Position numbers and translations under genes: made by a program | Shown here: positions 27,297-37,233 of the stretch, piece after piece | Position numbering within the stretch: position 1 is the first letter of the stretch | Layout of the letters: each line of letters starts with the position of its first letter | The notes under the pieces: model-generated | Seen by the model: the letters and a program-made list of their open reading frames with translations, nothing else | What the model was told of the DNA's origin: nothing | Database searches by the model: none | Source of the DNA: Rossellomorea pakistanensis | Lineage (GTDB): Bacteria; Bacillota; Bacilli; Bacillales; Bacillaceae_B | DNA: 64,000 bases | Direction of reading: 5' to 3' | Assembly (NCBI RefSeq): GCF_016908495.1 | Contig: NZ_JAFBDZ010000001.1 | Coordinates: 806,001 to 870,000, forward strand

Positions 27297-28289
27297 TTAC
27301 TGAATGGGTTCATTCACCTCGATGTCAGCTGAATAGACTTCATGAATATGTCCTGAATGGTCCTGAATTCGTAAGACGCCATCATCATTTATCCCTAATG
27401 CTTTTCCTTTTATTTCTCCAGTAATTGTTCTAGCTGTAATTTCCTTGCCAATACTGATTGCATATCCTTCCCATAATAACTTGATTGGTGAAAAGCCTTC
27501 TTTCATATATATTTCATAATAAAGCTCAAGTTTTTCAAGGATTTTCTGAACCAGCCTTGAGCGTGGGATCATTTGCCCTTTTTCAATTGCAAGTGACGTA
27601 GCAATGGAATGTAATTCTTGTGGGAAGTCCTCAATCGTTTGATTTACATTGGTACCCATTCCAATGATAATGGAATTTATTTTATCTGATTCTGCCTGAA
27701 GCTCTGTTAATATTCCCGTTACTTTTTTTCCGTTTAATAAAATATCGTTTGGCCATTTTATTTCAGGATGTAAATCCCAAACTTCTTCTATGGCCTGAAC
27801 AACAGCTACTGCTGCGATTAAAGTGAACTGTGGTGCACGTTGAGGAGGTAATTGGGGCTTTAAAATTAAACTCATCCAGATTCCAGTACGCTTAGATGAA
27901 TGCCAGTTTCTCATCAACCGCCCTCTTCCTTCTGTTTGCTCATCAGCAATTACTAATGTACCTTCAGGTGCACCATTCTGAGCGTACTGATGTGCTAACT
28001 TCTGAGTAGAAGGAACTGTTTCTTCATAATAAATCGTCTGCCCTAATGATTTTGTATTCAGCCCAAGATGGATTTCATTTTGCGACACGCGATCAGGTGT
28101 ATGCAAAATACGATATCCTTTCTTGCGAATTGCGTCTAGTTTAAATCCTTCTTTTCTAAGATCTTCTATATGCTTCCAAACAGCTGTTCTTGAGCAACCC
28201 ACAATATCAGCTAATGCTTGCCCGGATAGAAATTCTCCATTCGCTTGCCTAAAGGCTTCTAATAATTTTTTTCTTATAGGTGATTGCAA
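27297..28289 (-). CDS. birA: Biotin operon repressor / biotin-protein ligase
   Basis: A bifunctional protein: an N-terminal winged helix-turn-helix (about 5-60, ADIVGCSRTAVWKHIEDLRKEGF), the ligase core with ADEQTEGRGRLMRNWHS and KWPNDILLNGKKVTGILTE, and an SH3-like C-terminal domain. It biotinylates acetyl-CoA carboxylase and represses biotin genes. GGGAG lies 10 bases before a TTG at 28289, giving 330 residues; a GTG at 28301 would add four. Either start overlaps the end of cca. Confidence 0.95.
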   Translation of the reverse strand: MQSPIRKKLLEAFRQANGEFLSGQALADIVGCSRTAVWKHIEDLRKEGFKLDAIRKKGYRILHTPDRVSQNEIHLGLNTKSLGQTIYYEETVPSTQKLAHQYAQNGAPEGTLVIADEQTEGRGRLMRNWHSSKRTGIWMSLILKPQLPPQRAPQFTLIAAVAVVQAIEEVWDLHPEIKWPNDILLNGKKVTGILTELQAESDKINSIIIGMGTNVNQTIEDFPQELHSIATSLAIEKGQMIPRSRLVQKILEKLELYYEIYMKEGFSPIKLLWEGYAISIGKEITARTITGEIKGKALGINDDGVLRIQDHSGHIHEVYSADIEVNEPIQ

Positions 28290-29488
28290 CTTATTAGCCA
28301 CTCCCTTATTGAATTCTTATTGTTTTCTACATTTTGATTCACTACTGCTTCCTCAATCTCCTGTAATAGTTCCTTCACCCAAGTCCCACCTTTTTGGGAT
28401 TTCCATCGAATAAGATCATGTCCTGTTATATCGATTTCCTTTAGACTTTTAACCGGTAGTTGTTCAAACTTATTTTTTAAAGTTTGAATTTCACAATCTA
28501 TTTGCGAGATATCTTTTCCATTTAATGTTAGGAAGAGTATTTCAACGTCACATGCCATTTGAATGCCAGCCTTATATAATTCATAATAATCCCAATGGAT
28601 GTTCACTCGATTTTGTAAAGTATTATGGACCTTTATTAAATAGTTTATTTTCTTACTCGGAAGTTTCCAAGCTTTTAAAAATTCATGTTGCGCTTCTCTA
28701 TTTATGTGAAAGAGAATTAACCCCCATATTTGTTGATTCGATAAAGTTGATATTGAATAGGCAGCAGATTTTGTCAACGCTTCCTTTGATATTGAATAGC
28801 CTGGTAAATATTGATACATTCCTGAAGAATTCAGTAGATTGAAAGCTGCATGTTTAAAGTCCCCTTCTATAAGCTTCTCAAATTCTGCCGTGATTCGTTC
28901 AACACTTATATGTTCTAGTAAATGGGCATTCTCAGTCAATGAGTGAATCGTTTCTTTTGACACATCGAAACCTAGTTGACTAATAAACCGAATAGCTCTC
29001 ATCATTCTTAATGCATCTTCATTAAATCGCTTATGTGGTGAACCGACAGTCGTTATAATCTTATTGGCTATGTCCCTTTTTCCGTGATAAGGGTCAATTA
29101 AACTTCCTTCCTTGTTCATTGCAATGGCATTCATTGTAAAATCGCGACGTTCTAAATCCTTATTTAATGATCGAATGAAGGTAACTCCTTCTGGTCTCCT
29201 AAAATCCTTATATTCCGTTTCTGTTCGAAAAGTGGTAATTTCATACCCTTCCCCATTATAGTTGACTAGAACAGTACCATGTTCGATGCCAATATCCACA
29301 GTATTAGGAAATATGGATTTTATCTCCTGTGGAAGAGCAGAAGTTGCAATGTCAACATCGTTAATAGGTCTACCTAATAAATAATCTCGAACAGATCCAC
29401 CTACAAAATAGGCTTCAAAATGAGCCCTTTCAATCTCTATTAGGATCGGAAGGGCTTTTTGAAATTGTTTAGGGAGCAAAGAAATCAC
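28274..29488 (-). CDS. cca: CCA-adding tRNA nucleotidyltransferase
   Basis: A 404-residue class II enzyme. The head contains VGGSVRDYLLGRPINDVDIAT with the catalytic DxD, DLERRDFTMNAIAM, and EDALRMMRAIRFISQLGF, which are neck-domain and nucleotide-selection motifs. It builds and repairs the CCA ends of tRNAs. The frame opens at a GTG at 29488; AGGTGA would suit a TTG three codons later equally well. It follows bshA with no gap, so translation is likely coupled. Confidence 0.95.
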   Translation of the reverse strand: MISLLPKQFQKALPILIEIERAHFEAYFVGGSVRDYLLGRPINDVDIATSALPQEIKSIFPNTVDIGIEHGTVLVNYNGEGYEITTFRTETEYKDFRRPEGVTFIRSLNKDLERRDFTMNAIAMNKEGSLIDPYHGKRDIANKIITTVGSPHKRFNEDALRMMRAIRFISQLGFDVSKETIHSLTENAHLLEHISVERITAEFEKLIEGDFKHAAFNLLNSSGMYQYLPGYSISKEALTKSAAYSISTLSNQQIWGLILFHINREAQHEFLKAWKLPSKKINYLIKVHNTLQNRVNIHWDYYELYKAGIQMACDVEILFLTLNGKDISQIDCEIQTLKNKFEQLPVKSLKEIDITGHDLIRWKSQKGGTWVKELLQEIEEAVVNQNVENNKNSIREWLISCNHL

Positions 29489-30619
29489 CTAGCTTTCATT
29501 AATTAGATCATAGTAGATTGTTTCATATTGTTCGACTATTTTATTAGAATGGAATCTCTCTCTAGCAGTCTCTAGGGCTCCATTTGATAGCTTTTTATAT
29601 AATTTCTTATCAGCTAATAGGGCAATAGCTTTTTTCGAAATTTCTTCAATATCTCCAAATGGACAAATATATCCATTCACTCCATCAAAAATAACCTCGG
29701 GGATTCCCCCTACATTTGTCCCTATACATGGAACACCACAAGCCATTGCTTCTAAGGCAACAAGCCCAAAGCTTTCCTTCGCGGATAATAATAATTTTAG
29801 ATCACTAATGGAGTATAGTTCCTCAAGATTATCTTGTTTCCCTAATAATAGAACTCGACCCTCAATGCCGAGTTCTTTCACAAGTTGACAAATGATTGTT
29901 TTCTCTGGGCCATCACCAACCAATAGTAACTTTGCAGGTAGGTGGTCTTGGATATTTTTAAATGTTTTCACTACATCCTGGACCCTTTTGACTCCTCTAA
30001 AGTTTGATACATGGATAATGACTTTCTCATCCTCAAGTATGCGATACTCTTTTCTTAAATGTGAGGAATCTACATAATGATATTCTCTCTCATCAATGAA
30101 ATTATAAACAGTATGTATATCCTTATCTGGATTAATTAAATCATAGGTTTGTTTTATAAGGGCATCGGATACAGCCGTTACATAATCAGACTTTTCAATC
30201 CCAAAACGAATCGCTCCTGTTAAGGATGGATCGTATCCTAACACCGTAATATCTGTACCGTGAAGAGTCGTCACAATCTTCACATCCGTTCCAGCTATTT
30301 GCTTACCAAGAATAGCGCAAACTGCATGAGGGATCGCATAATGTACATGTAATAGGTCGAGCCCCTCCCTCTTTACAACCTCTGCCATTTTATTTGCAAG
30401 AGCAATATCATATGGGGGATATTGAAAAACAGAATACTGATTAACTTCAACTTGATGGAAATAAATATTATGATACATTTTATTTAGTCTAAAAGGGATA
30501 CTTGAAGTAATAAAATGGATTTCGTGACCACGTTCTGCCAATAGTTTACCAAGTTCTGTTGCTACCACTCCGGATCCGCCAACAGTGGGGTAGCATGTTA
30601 TGCCAATTTTTAATTTCAT
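29489..30619 (-). CDS. bshA: N-acetyl-alpha-D-glucosaminyl L-malate synthase (bacillithiol)
   Basis: A 376-residue GT4 glycosyltransferase with a GT-B fold. N-terminal [20 protein letters not shown] and [10 protein letters not shown] are BshA signatures. The C-terminal UDP-sugar site is [20 protein letters not shown]. It joins GlcNAc to malate, the first step of bacillithiol synthesis. TAGGAGAATAG precedes the ATG. The deacetylase for the second step (bshB1) ends 2 bp upstream. Confidence 0.96.
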   Translation of the reverse strand: MKLKIGITCYPTVGGSGVVATELGKLLAERGHEIHFITSSIPFRLNKMYHNIYFHQVEVNQYSVFQYPPYDIALANKMAEVVKREGLDLLHVHYAIPHAVCAILGKQIAGTDVKIVTTLHGTDITVLGYDPSLTGAIRFGIEKSDYVTAVSDALIKQTYDLINPDKDIHTVYNFIDEREYHYVDSSHLRKEYRILEDEKVIIHVSNFRGVKRVQDVVKTFKNIQDHLPAKLLLVGDGPEKTIICQLVKELGIEGRVLLLGKQDNLEELYSISDLKLLLSAKESFGLVALEAMACGVPCIGTNVGGIPEVIFDGVNGYICPFGDIEEISKKAIALLADKKLYKKLSNGALETARERFHSNKIVEQYETIYYDLINES

Positions 30620-30621
30620 TA

Positions 30622-31326
30622 CTATTCTCCTAACAGGTCTTCTTTAAGAATTAGTGTTTTATGTGAAAAGAAGCCCTCTGCATACTTAATTCCAGCATCC
30701 TTCCCCATCAATCGGTCTCTTGCTTCTACTGATTCAATATATCCATCTGTTAGTGGGGTGGCAACTCCGGCCGTTCCCATCTCAAATTGACTTTCATATG
30801 CTTTTAAAGCAGCAAGTTTCACATTTAACTGGTCAGAAATATCGATTAAAAAGTCAGGTTGATGATAACCATTAATGATATAGAAAAATAAATTAGTTGG
30901 TTTGTGTGATGGGCTTTCCGGCTGATACTTTCGAATGCCAGCTGAAAAGAAAGCTTCTCGAATTAGCCGAGAGGCATTGCCATGGTCGGGATGACGATCT
31001 ATTTCATTTGGTGCAAATACCACTTTAGGACGGTACCTGCGAATAACCTCTACGATTTTTTGGATATTCTTTTCAGTCAAAAAAAGGCCGCGATCAGGAA
31101 TGTCCAACGTAATTCTCTCATGCACTCCTAATTGCTTAGAAGCGCTACCTGCTTCCTTCTTTCTTAACTCGATGGTCCCATTTGAAGAAAGCTCTGCATG
31201 TGTCAGATCACATATGACAATTTTCTTTCCGAATGAGCTATATTTTGCAATACTTCCTCCCATTCCAATTTCAACGTCATCAGCATGTGCACCGAATGCA
31301 AGGATATCTATTCCGTATTTTTTCAA
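30622..31326 (-). CDS. bshB1: N-acetyl-alpha-D-glucosaminyl L-malate deacetylase 1 (bacillithiol)
   Basis: A 234-residue PIG-L/LmbE family zinc deacetylase. The metal-binding motif [12 protein letters not shown] (family AHPDD) is at about 13-24, and [12 protein letters not shown] carries the third ligand near residue 111. It removes acetyl from GlcNAc-malate. It starts at a TTG that overlaps the mgsA stop (TTGA) with GAAGG upstream. The preceding (mgsA) and following (bshA) genes are packed in one operon. Confidence 0.95.
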   Translation of the reverse strand: MKKYGIDILAFGAHADDVEIGMGGSIAKYSSFGKKIVICDLTHAELSSNGTIELRKKEAGSASKQLGVHERITLDIPDRGLFLTEKNIQKIVEVIRRYRPKVVFAPNEIDRHPDHGNASRLIREAFFSAGIRKYQPESPSHKPTNLFFYIINGYHQPDFLIDISDQLNVKLAALKAYESQFEMGTAGVATPLTDGYIESVEARDRLMGKDAGIKYAEGFFSHKTLILKEDLLGE

Positions 31327-31742
31327 TTTCCTTCTTCCCTTTCATTCTTTTTTAAAGTGGATCGGTTCTCGACCTCACCTCTCTCAACTGCCTTTACAAG
31401 TATTTCTGCTGTCCCATTATTAGTTGCCAGTGGTACAGAATAAACATCGCAAAGGCGAATAAGAGCTGAAACATCTGGTTCATGGGGCTGTGCTGTAAGT
31501 GGATCTCGAAAAAATAATATTAAGTCCATCTTATGGTTTGCAATAAATGCACCAATTTCTTGATCACCACCGAGTGGTCCTGATTGAAAACGATGGACAT
31601 CTAGACCTGTTTCGTCTATAATTCTTTGACCAGTTGTCCCTGTGGCAAATAATTGATGATTAGTAAAAATCGATTTATATTTTTGTACGAAACGAATCAG
31701 ATTATCCTTCTTCTTATCATGAGCGATTAGGGCAATATTCAT
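31323..31742 (-). CDS. mgsA: Methylglyoxal synthase
   Basis: A 139-residue enzyme. Features include the N-terminal [16 protein letters not shown], the phosphate-binding [11 protein letters not shown], and [16 protein letters not shown] with the catalytic Asp. [14 protein letters not shown] completes the site. It converts dihydroxyacetone phosphate to methylglyoxal. The association with bacillithiol genes is conserved; bacillithiol helps detoxify methylglyoxal. Confidence 0.96.
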   Translation of the reverse strand: MNIALIAHDKKKDNLIRFVQKYKSIFTNHQLFATGTTGQRIIDETGLDVHRFQSGPLGGDQEIGAFIANHKMDLILFFRDPLTAQPHEPDVSALIRLCDVYSVPLATNNGTAEILVKAVERGEVENRSTLKKNEREEGN

Positions 31743-31758
31743 CTTAAGCCCTCCTTTT

Positions 31759-32559
31759 TTAGTCTAGAATATTTTCCAAACCATAAACGAGTGTGTCTAA
31801 CTTCATAACCGTGTCCACGCACACTTTAACACCTGACATAAATGAAGCCCGATTGTATGAATCGTGTCTAACTGTTAGCGTTTGACCGTCTGCACCAAAC
31901 ATGACCTGTTGATGAGCAATTAAACCCGGCAGCCTGACACTGTGTATGTGCATACCATTATAGTCTGCTCCTCTAGCACCCTTCATTGTTTCTGTTTCAC
32001 TCGGATGTCCTTGTTTTTTGATTCCTCGATTTTCAGAAATCATTTCAGCTGTTTTTACAGCTGTTCCTGACGGAGCGTCCAATTTTTGATCATGATGGAG
32101 TTCAATGATTTCCACATCATCAAAATACTTTGCCGCCATTTGGGAAAATTTCATCATTAATACAGCCCCAATCGCAAAATTAGGGGCAAGGATACACCCA
32201 ATACCCTTTTCCTCCGCTAAGGTTTTTAGTTCATCAAGCTGTTCTTTAGTGAAACCAGTGGTTCCGACAACTGGTCTAACTCCCCATTCCAATGAAGTTC
32301 TCGTATGTTGATAGCCTACTTCAGGCGTGGTTAAATCTATTAAAACATCTGGGGATTGATTATTAAAGCATTCTTCCATGTCAGTATACACAGGCACTTC
32401 TACTCCAGAAAAACCAGCAATTTCACTTAATAATAATCCATTATTTTTATGATCAATGACACTAATAAGTTCAAAGTTGTCTGTATCTGTTACTAACTTT
32501 ACAGCCTCTTTCCCCATTCTGCCTCGTGGTCCTGCAATCGTTACCTTAATTGTTTCCAT
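31759..32559 (-). CDS. dapB: 4-hydroxy-tetrahydrodipicolinate reductase
   Basis: A 266-residue enzyme. The NAD(P)H site is the N-terminal [12 protein letters not shown], and the substrate/catalytic site [15 protein letters not shown] near residue 155. It acts in the diaminopimelate/lysine pathway, needed for cell wall and for spore dipicolinic acid. Its start overlaps the end of ypjD by 14 bases. mgsA follows after 16 bp. Confidence 0.96.
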   Translation of the reverse strand: METIKVTIAGPRGRMGKEAVKLVTDTDNFELISVIDHKNNGLLLSEIAGFSGVEVPVYTDMEECFNNQSPDVLIDLTTPEVGYQHTRTSLEWGVRPVVGTTGFTKEQLDELKTLAEEKGIGCILAPNFAIGAVLMMKFSQMAAKYFDDVEIIELHHDQKLDAPSGTAVKTAEMISENRGIKKQGHPSETETMKGARGADYNGMHIHSVRLPGLIAHQQVMFGADGQTLTVRHDSYNRASFMSGVKVCVDTVMKLDTLVYGLENILD

Positions 32560-32896
32560 TCTCTTCTACATCCTTTCTAGTCCAACGATTCTTATCTCTT
32601 GTAGAAAATTTATGCATTACACGATTATGAGCGTCTTCCAAACTAATATTTAAAGAATTAGCTAAACATGTAATCACAAACAGCATATCTCCTAGTTCTT
32701 CTTCAATCGTTTTTTCATCTTCTGTTGGCTTTTTTGGCTTTTCACCGTAATAATGATTTACTTCTCTTGCTAATTCACCTAATTCTTCTGTTAATCTTGC
32801 CATCATAGCTAACGGACTAAAGTAACCTTCCTTAAACTGGCCTATGTATTGATCAACTTCAGCTTGCATTTCAGATAACGTTTTCAATTCTTTCAT
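32546..32896 (-). CDS. ypjD: MazG-like nucleotide pyrophosphohydrolase YpjD
   Basis: A 116-residue all-helical protein of the MazG/dUTPase-like superfamily. The metal-binding EExxE and ExxD motifs are [13 protein letters not shown] and [16 protein letters not shown]. The start at 32896 has GAGGTG upstream, while an upstream TG-type codon in frame does not. This family cleaves NTPs to NMP and PPi; the preferred nucleotide is unknown. It is the first gene of the dapB-mgsA-bsh-cca cluster. Confidence 0.93.
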   Translation of the reverse strand: MKELKTLSEMQAEVDQYIGQFKEGYFSPLAMMARLTEELGELAREVNHYYGEKPKKPTEDEKTIEEELGDMLFVITCLANSLNISLEDAHNRVMHKFSTRDKNRWTRKDVEENGNN

Positions 32897-33097
32897 CCTA
32901 CACACCTCGCTATTTTCTTATTCAATGTTAGCTAAATGAATCCATTTTTACAAACAATTTAGACTACACTAATAAGATTCATTATCCATTTGTAAGAAGT
33001 AGCTAAATTCGCTGCTGGGACATAATTCCTATATTGCTACTTTCTTTCTATTCCTATATAATGACTCTGTCAACTTGTAGAAATGGAGGGCTTCTTT

Positions 33098-33970
33098 GTG
33101 ATACTTGGATTAAAACTGAAAAATATCTTTTTTATACTACTAGGTTCCGCTATTTTCGCTTTTGGACTTGTACATTTTAATATGCAAAATCAGTTAGCTG
33201 AAGGTGGATTTACTGGAATTACCTTGCTCCTTTATTTCATTGCCGGTATTGATCCTTCTTATTCCAATTTAGCTTTAAATATCCCTATTTTTATAATAGG
33301 TTGGAGGCTCCTAGGTAGAAAAGCCTTCTTTTACACTCTTATTGGTACCATTAGCCTTTCCATTTATTTATGGATATTCCAACGCTATCAGATGCACATT
33401 CCCCTAAAAGAAGACTTATTCCTCGCTGCTCTATTTGCAGGTGTATTTATTGGAATCGGACTTGGTATCATCTTTCGATATGGAGGTACAACAGGCGGGG
33501 TTGATATTATTGCACGTCTAGCGCATAAATATATTGGTTGGAGTATGGGGAAGACTATGTTTATGTTTGATGCACTTGTTATTGCTGCTTCACTTCTTAC
33601 TTATCTAGACTATAAACAAGCTATGTATACATTAGTAGCCGTATTTATTGGTGCAAGAGTGATTGATTTCATGCAAGAGGGGGCATATGCAGCACGAGGG
33701 GCAATGGTTATATCTGAGAAACATGAAGAAATTGCTGATAAGATCTTAGAGCAAATGGATAGAGGGGTTACAGTTCTCCGTGGACATGGTTCCTTTACAA
33801 AGCAAGATAGAGAAGTCTTATACTGTGTTGTGGGAAAAAACGAAATTGTAAGATTAAAGAATATCATAACATCTATTGACCCACATGCATTTGTATCTGT
33901 AACAGTTGTTCATGATGTACTCGGAGAAGGGTTTACATTGGATTCTGAAAAGAACCCAATTAATGATTAG
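33098..33970 (+). CDS. ypjC: YitT-family membrane protein YpjC
   Basis: A 290-residue protein. The GTG at 33098 has GGAGGG 8 bases upstream; a frame from an ATG at 33083 would consume that site. About six membrane segments cover residues 5-195, including FRYGGTTGGVDIIARLAHKY, then a cytoplasmic DUF2179 domain (205-285, GVTVLRGHGSFTKQDREVLY). The YitT/DUF161 family is widespread in Firmicutes; its transported substrate is unknown. It is divergent from ypjD and ends at a strong terminator. Confidence 0.93.
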   Translation: MILGLKLKNIFFILLGSAIFAFGLVHFNMQNQLAEGGFTGITLLLYFIAGIDPSYSNLALNIPIFIIGWRLLGRKAFFYTLIGTISLSIYLWIFQRYQMHIPLKEDLFLAALFAGVFIGIGLGIIFRYGGTTGGVDIIARLAHKYIGWSMGKTMFMFDALVIAASLLTYLDYKQAMYTLVAVFIGARVIDFMQEGAYAARGAMVISEKHEEIADKILEQMDRGVTVLRGHGSFTKQDREVLYCVVGKNEIVRLKNIITSIDPHAFVSVTVVHDVLGEGFTLDSEKNPIND

Positions 33971-33982
33971 TTTTAGCCATAT

Positions 33983-34020
33983 AAAAAGAGACGGACTCAA
34001 GTGTCCATCTCTTTTTTCTT
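33983..34020. terminator. Bidirectional terminator for ypjC and the yugP-like gene
   Basis: AAAAAGAGACGGAC pairs with GTCCATCTCTTTTT (one mismatch), with runs of A before and T after. It serves both strands between convergent genes. Confidence 0.85.
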
Positions 34021-34022
34021 TA

Positions 34023-34703
34023 TTAATCGTCCCCTTGCATTCCTACATAGATAAGAACAAGACGTAATAATTCAATTATCGCTACTGCTGCCGCTGCTAC
34101 ATACGTAAGAGCTGCAGCGTTTAATACTTTCTTCGCATGTCTTTCCTCTTCATTGCGTATTAAACCTAACGAAACAATCTGATCCATCGCCCTAAAAGAT
34201 GCATTAAACTCAACAGGAAGAGTGATTAATTGGAACAGAACACCTGCTGCCATCAAAATAATACCAAGTAAGAACATTTGAGACAGTGATGTAAAAATTC
34301 CGATTAGAATAAAAACCCAAGAAAGATTAGAACCAATATTAGCTACCGGTACTAATGCGTGGCGAAAGCGAAGGAAACTGTAATCTTCTTGATCCTGAAT
34401 AGCATGTCCTACCTCATGCGCCGCAACTGCTGCTCCAGCAACAGACGTTCCTCGATAATTATTAGGTGAGAGAGCGACTGTTTTCGTTAAAGGATTATAA
34501 TGATCACTTAGAAACCCTCTACCTTCTACAACCTTGACATGTTGTAGCCCATTATCATCAAGAATCCTTCTTGCCATTTCACTACCTGTCATCCCTGATG
34601 TCGTGGCAACTCGAGAATACTTTTTAAAAGTCTTCTTCACATTGAGTTGTGCAATGATTGGAATCAAGGCTATAATAAGGAAGTAAATCAAAAATCCAGC
34701 CAT
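34023..34703 (-). CDS. YugP-type zinc metallopeptidase (PF04298)
   Basis: A 226-residue membrane protein. An N-terminal membrane segment is followed by a cytosolic/luminal peptidase domain with the HExxH motif in AAHEVGHAIQD near residue 92, and two or three more segments at about 120-222. The SDHYNPLTKTVALSPNNYRGTS block is a family signature. It probably degrades membrane proteins; substrate unknown. B. subtilis yugP lies elsewhere, so its place inside the ypj cluster is specific to this lineage or to related genera. Confidence 0.9.
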   Translation of the reverse strand: MAGFLIYFLIIALIPIIAQLNVKKTFKKYSRVATTSGMTGSEMARRILDDNGLQHVKVVEGRGFLSDHYNPLTKTVALSPNNYRGTSVAGAAVAAHEVGHAIQDQEDYSFLRFRHALVPVANIGSNLSWVFILIGIFTSLSQMFLLGIILMAAGVLFQLITLPVEFNASFRAMDQIVSLGLIRNEEERHAKKVLNAAALTYVAAAAVAIIELLRLVLIYVGMQGDD

Positions 34704-34761
34704 TTTAAACCCCCATTATCTTTGTTGTTATTAAAAATTTTAGCTGTCCTACGGTAAAATG

Positions 34762-35550
34762 TCAATCTTTAAGCCTTTCCGTTTTATTTTCTTCTTCGCC
34801 TCTATATTTTTTCCATCCTACATAGGATAGTGTAAGGATGATAATACTTCCCGTTGAGATGATCACCCACCATAATGAAGGATCTGCTTCATCTTCTGTT
34901 ACACCATCAAATAGTTTTTCTAATTCTGTTTCAAGCTGGGTTAATTCTTTCATTGCATCGGTGCTTTCCATCATATCCTGTCGATAGCGGTCAATAAATG
35001 TAATTCTTGCATCTAGCTGCTGAACTTTTTCAATAGGGATATCAAGTTTAATACTTGGCTGGATAATATTATATTTATTTAAAAATGCATTTAAATGATC
35101 ATGGTAAGCTTCAGAGTTCTTATTATGTGCAGCCTCTTTTACTTGCTGAAAAGCGCCCATAATAGGATCCTCCATTTCTGTCCATAAGGGTTGATGCTTT
35201 GAAGAAAGGGCGTCCAACACTAAACGAAAGGTTGTGACTGAATTTACACGTTGTTCGTTAGAAATAGCGGAATTTGTAACAGATTGTAATGCGTCATCAT
35301 GAGCTACCGTCAAAATTCTTAATTCATCCATAGAAAACATTTTTTCTTCTACAGTAACGTTTTCAAACTCCTCAGAAAAATAATTCAGAAGCATTTTCGC
35401 CTCTTCCAATCTCCCTACTTTAGTCATTTGAAGTGCCTCATCAGCGATAGAATCTAATTTAGACAACGGAGACTCTTGAGCAAATGTATATACCGGCAGG
35501 CAAAAGAATATTAGTAATAAGACAATGATTGATGTCCCTTTCATTTTCAT
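34762..35550 (-). CDS. ypjB: Sporulation protein YpjB
   Basis: A 262-residue protein with an N-terminal signal peptide (residues 1-24, ending PVYTFAQ), a helical extracytoplasmic domain (about 30-215), and a C-terminal membrane segment (WWVIISTGSIIILTLSYVGW) with a charged tail. This is the YpjB architecture; the gene is induced in sporulation in B. subtilis. It is followed by the yugP-like gene and preceded by ypjA. Biochemical role unknown. Confidence 0.88.
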   Translation of the reverse strand: MKMKGTSIIVLLLIFFCLPVYTFAQESPLSKLDSIADEALQMTKVGRLEEAKMLLNYFSEEFENVTVEEKMFSMDELRILTVAHDDALQSVTNSAISNEQRVNSVTTFRLVLDALSSKHQPLWTEMEDPIMGAFQQVKEAAHNKNSEAYHDHLNAFLNKYNIIQPSIKLDIPIEKVQQLDARITFIDRYRQDMMESTDAMKELTQLETELEKLFDGVTEDEADPSLWWVIISTGSIIILTLSYVGWKKYRGEEENKTERLKD

Positions 35551-35649
35551 ACTTGTCCCCCCTAAAACTACTAATAAATTCTATGAGGGGGTGGACAAGA
35601 GTAGACCTATAAAATTATTTTCGTCTCAAACCTATACTGATAAATAGAC

Positions 35650-36249
35650 CTATCGGATTGATGAAAACAAAGTTCGTCTTTTCACCTTAATTGTATAGAC
35701 ATAAGCAAGAAGAATCGAAAGGATACTTAGCCAAAATGTGAAATAACCAATTTCACTAATATAAAGACTCAGTTTAGAATAGATTGGGTACTGCATAAAG
35801 ACATAATCAATAATATCATTATGTAAAGTCCAAATCGCCGCTATGACAATATGCCACCATTTAACCCTATAAAACGGGGCATATAGAACCCCTTGTATGG
35901 CCATTGCTAAATGAGAACCAATTAACATGTACCCCTCCCAAGGCAGGTATCCAGTCACGATAAGTGTAAGAATATTCATGACAACAGCCCATATTCCATA
36001 TTTAAAAAGTGTAATAATAGCCAACACTTCAAAGATTGGCCAATTTTTCCCAAGTAAAAAGGCGAATAATACAAAGCAAAAAAATAAACTCGCGGTTGGA
36101 CTATCAGGAACAAAAGGTAGAAAATAAATTTTCGTTATTTCTAGCTGAGGGATATACCAAATATACCCATAAATTGTACCTAATAAGTTTACGACAAGTA
36201 ACAGCCATAAAAAGGACTTATTCGTTAAAAGTAGATACATGTAATTCAT
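35650..36249 (-). CDS. ypjA: YpjA integral membrane protein (DUF1405)
   Basis: A 199-residue protein. The ATG at 36249 has AGAGGTG upstream; the frame extends 12 codons further through that site. About five to six membrane segments are seen (LWLLLVVNLLGTIYGYIWYI, ALFFCFVLFAFLLG-like, and a C-terminal WLSILSILLAYVYTIKV). DUF1405 proteins often neighbour qcr genes, as here. No activity is known. Confidence 0.9.
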   Translation of the reverse strand: MNYMYLLLTNKSFLWLLLVVNLLGTIYGYIWYIPQLEITKIYFLPFVPDSPTASLFFCFVLFAFLLGKNWPIFEVLAIITLFKYGIWAVVMNILTLIVTGYLPWEGYMLIGSHLAMAIQGVLYAPFYRVKWWHIVIAAIWTLHNDIIDYVFMQYPIYSKLSLYISEIGYFTFWLSILSILLAYVYTIKVKRRTLFSSIR

Positions 36250-36287
36250 AGATTCACCTCTAATTAGTATAGAAGATGCATTCAATA

Positions 36288-36310
36288 TTGCAATTTTAGA
36301 AAACAGCCTT
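36288..36310. repeat. Solo end of the Bacillaceae intergenic repeat
   Basis: CAATTTTAGAAAACAGCC matches the ends of the 9854-10064 element. It lies between ypjA and the qcrC terminator. Confidence 0.4.
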
Positions 36311-36360
36311 TATGTAAAGCATTCAGCTTATAAAAATCCACATATAAGCCTTATTATAAG

Positions 36361-36392
36361 AAAAAAAGAGCCAACAAGATTGTTGGCTCTTT
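36361..36392 (-). terminator. Terminator of the qcrABC operon
   Basis: A 13-bp stem AAAGAGCCAACAA / TTGTTGGCTCTTT with a short loop, followed by seven T on the minus strand. Confidence 0.92.
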
Positions 36393-36401
36393 AGATGTCA
36401 T

Positions 36402-37172
36402 TTATTCACTCTTTAAGTTTGCAATGAAATCTGCCAGCTTATCAAGCTCTTCATCAGAACCTTTAAATAAACCAGGAGGCATAGCAGGTGGTTTACCGTT
36501 CACGGCGATTTCTGCTATTTCTTCCTTACTTAATCCTGAATCGACTAGTGGCGGGGCAGCGCCTCCACCTTGGAGTGTATCACCATGACAGTTAATACAT
36601 CCATTTTCTTGATAGAGTTTATAGCCTTCAGATGCCTTATCAATTTCAACTTCTGCAACAATTTTACCTTGTTGTTCAGCTGCTTCCCAATCGTGTGTTG
36701 CAACAGATTCCCAAGTTAAGAAAATTGTTGCTGCAAGAGCTAATAACATGAATCCAGTAGCAAATGGACGCTTCGTCGGGCGACGATGCGGTCCTCTGTC
36801 AATAAACGGAGCAAGTAACAATGCTCCAAATGCTAAACCAGGAATAATAAATGCACCTATAACATTATAAGGTCCAGATGCGTACGTATACTTCAGTAAT
36901 TGATAAAGAAATAAGAAATACCAGTCAGGTAATGGAATATATCCCGTATCCGTTGGATCGGCAATACGTTCTAACGGCGATGGATGAGCAACCGTTAAAC
37001 ATAGATAACCGATTAAGAATACCGCTCCAACCAACCATTCTTTCAACAAGAAGTTTGGCCAAAAGGCTTCTGTTTTTCCAGGGTATTCCGAGTAGTCTTT
37101 CGGAATATTCGGTTTACGTTCTGCTGGTATTCTTGAATCACCAACGAACTTCATCCCTTTTCCTCGATGCAT
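36402..37172 (-). CDS. qcrC: Menaquinol:cytochrome c reductase, cytochrome b/c subunit
   Basis: A 256-residue fusion. The N-terminal half is a subunit IV-like part of cytochrome b with three membrane segments (WLVGAVFLIGYLCLTVAHP, the PDWYF quinol-site motif in LPDWYFLFLYQLL, GAFIIPGLAFGALLLAPF) and a fourth at 140-157. The C-terminal half is a cytochrome c domain with CINCH near residue 197 and a methionine ligand in the PAMPP region. It ends the qcr operon; start and length agree with B. subtilis. Confidence 0.97.
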   Translation of the reverse strand: MHRGKGMKFVGDSRIPAERKPNIPKDYSEYPGKTEAFWPNFLLKEWLVGAVFLIGYLCLTVAHPSPLERIADPTDTGYIPLPDWYFLFLYQLLKYTYASGPYNVIGAFIIPGLAFGALLLAPFIDRGPHRRPTKRPFATGFMLLALAATIFLTWESVATHDWEAAEQQGKIVAEVEIDKASEGYKLYQENGCINCHGDTLQGGGAAPPLVDSGLSKEEIAEIAVNGKPPAMPPGLFKGSDEELDKLADFIANLKSE

Positions 37173-37233
37173 TGCGTCCCCCTCCTTTGTAGTAAAGGTC
37201 TAAAACTAACTAAACATATTAAACGACTAGATC

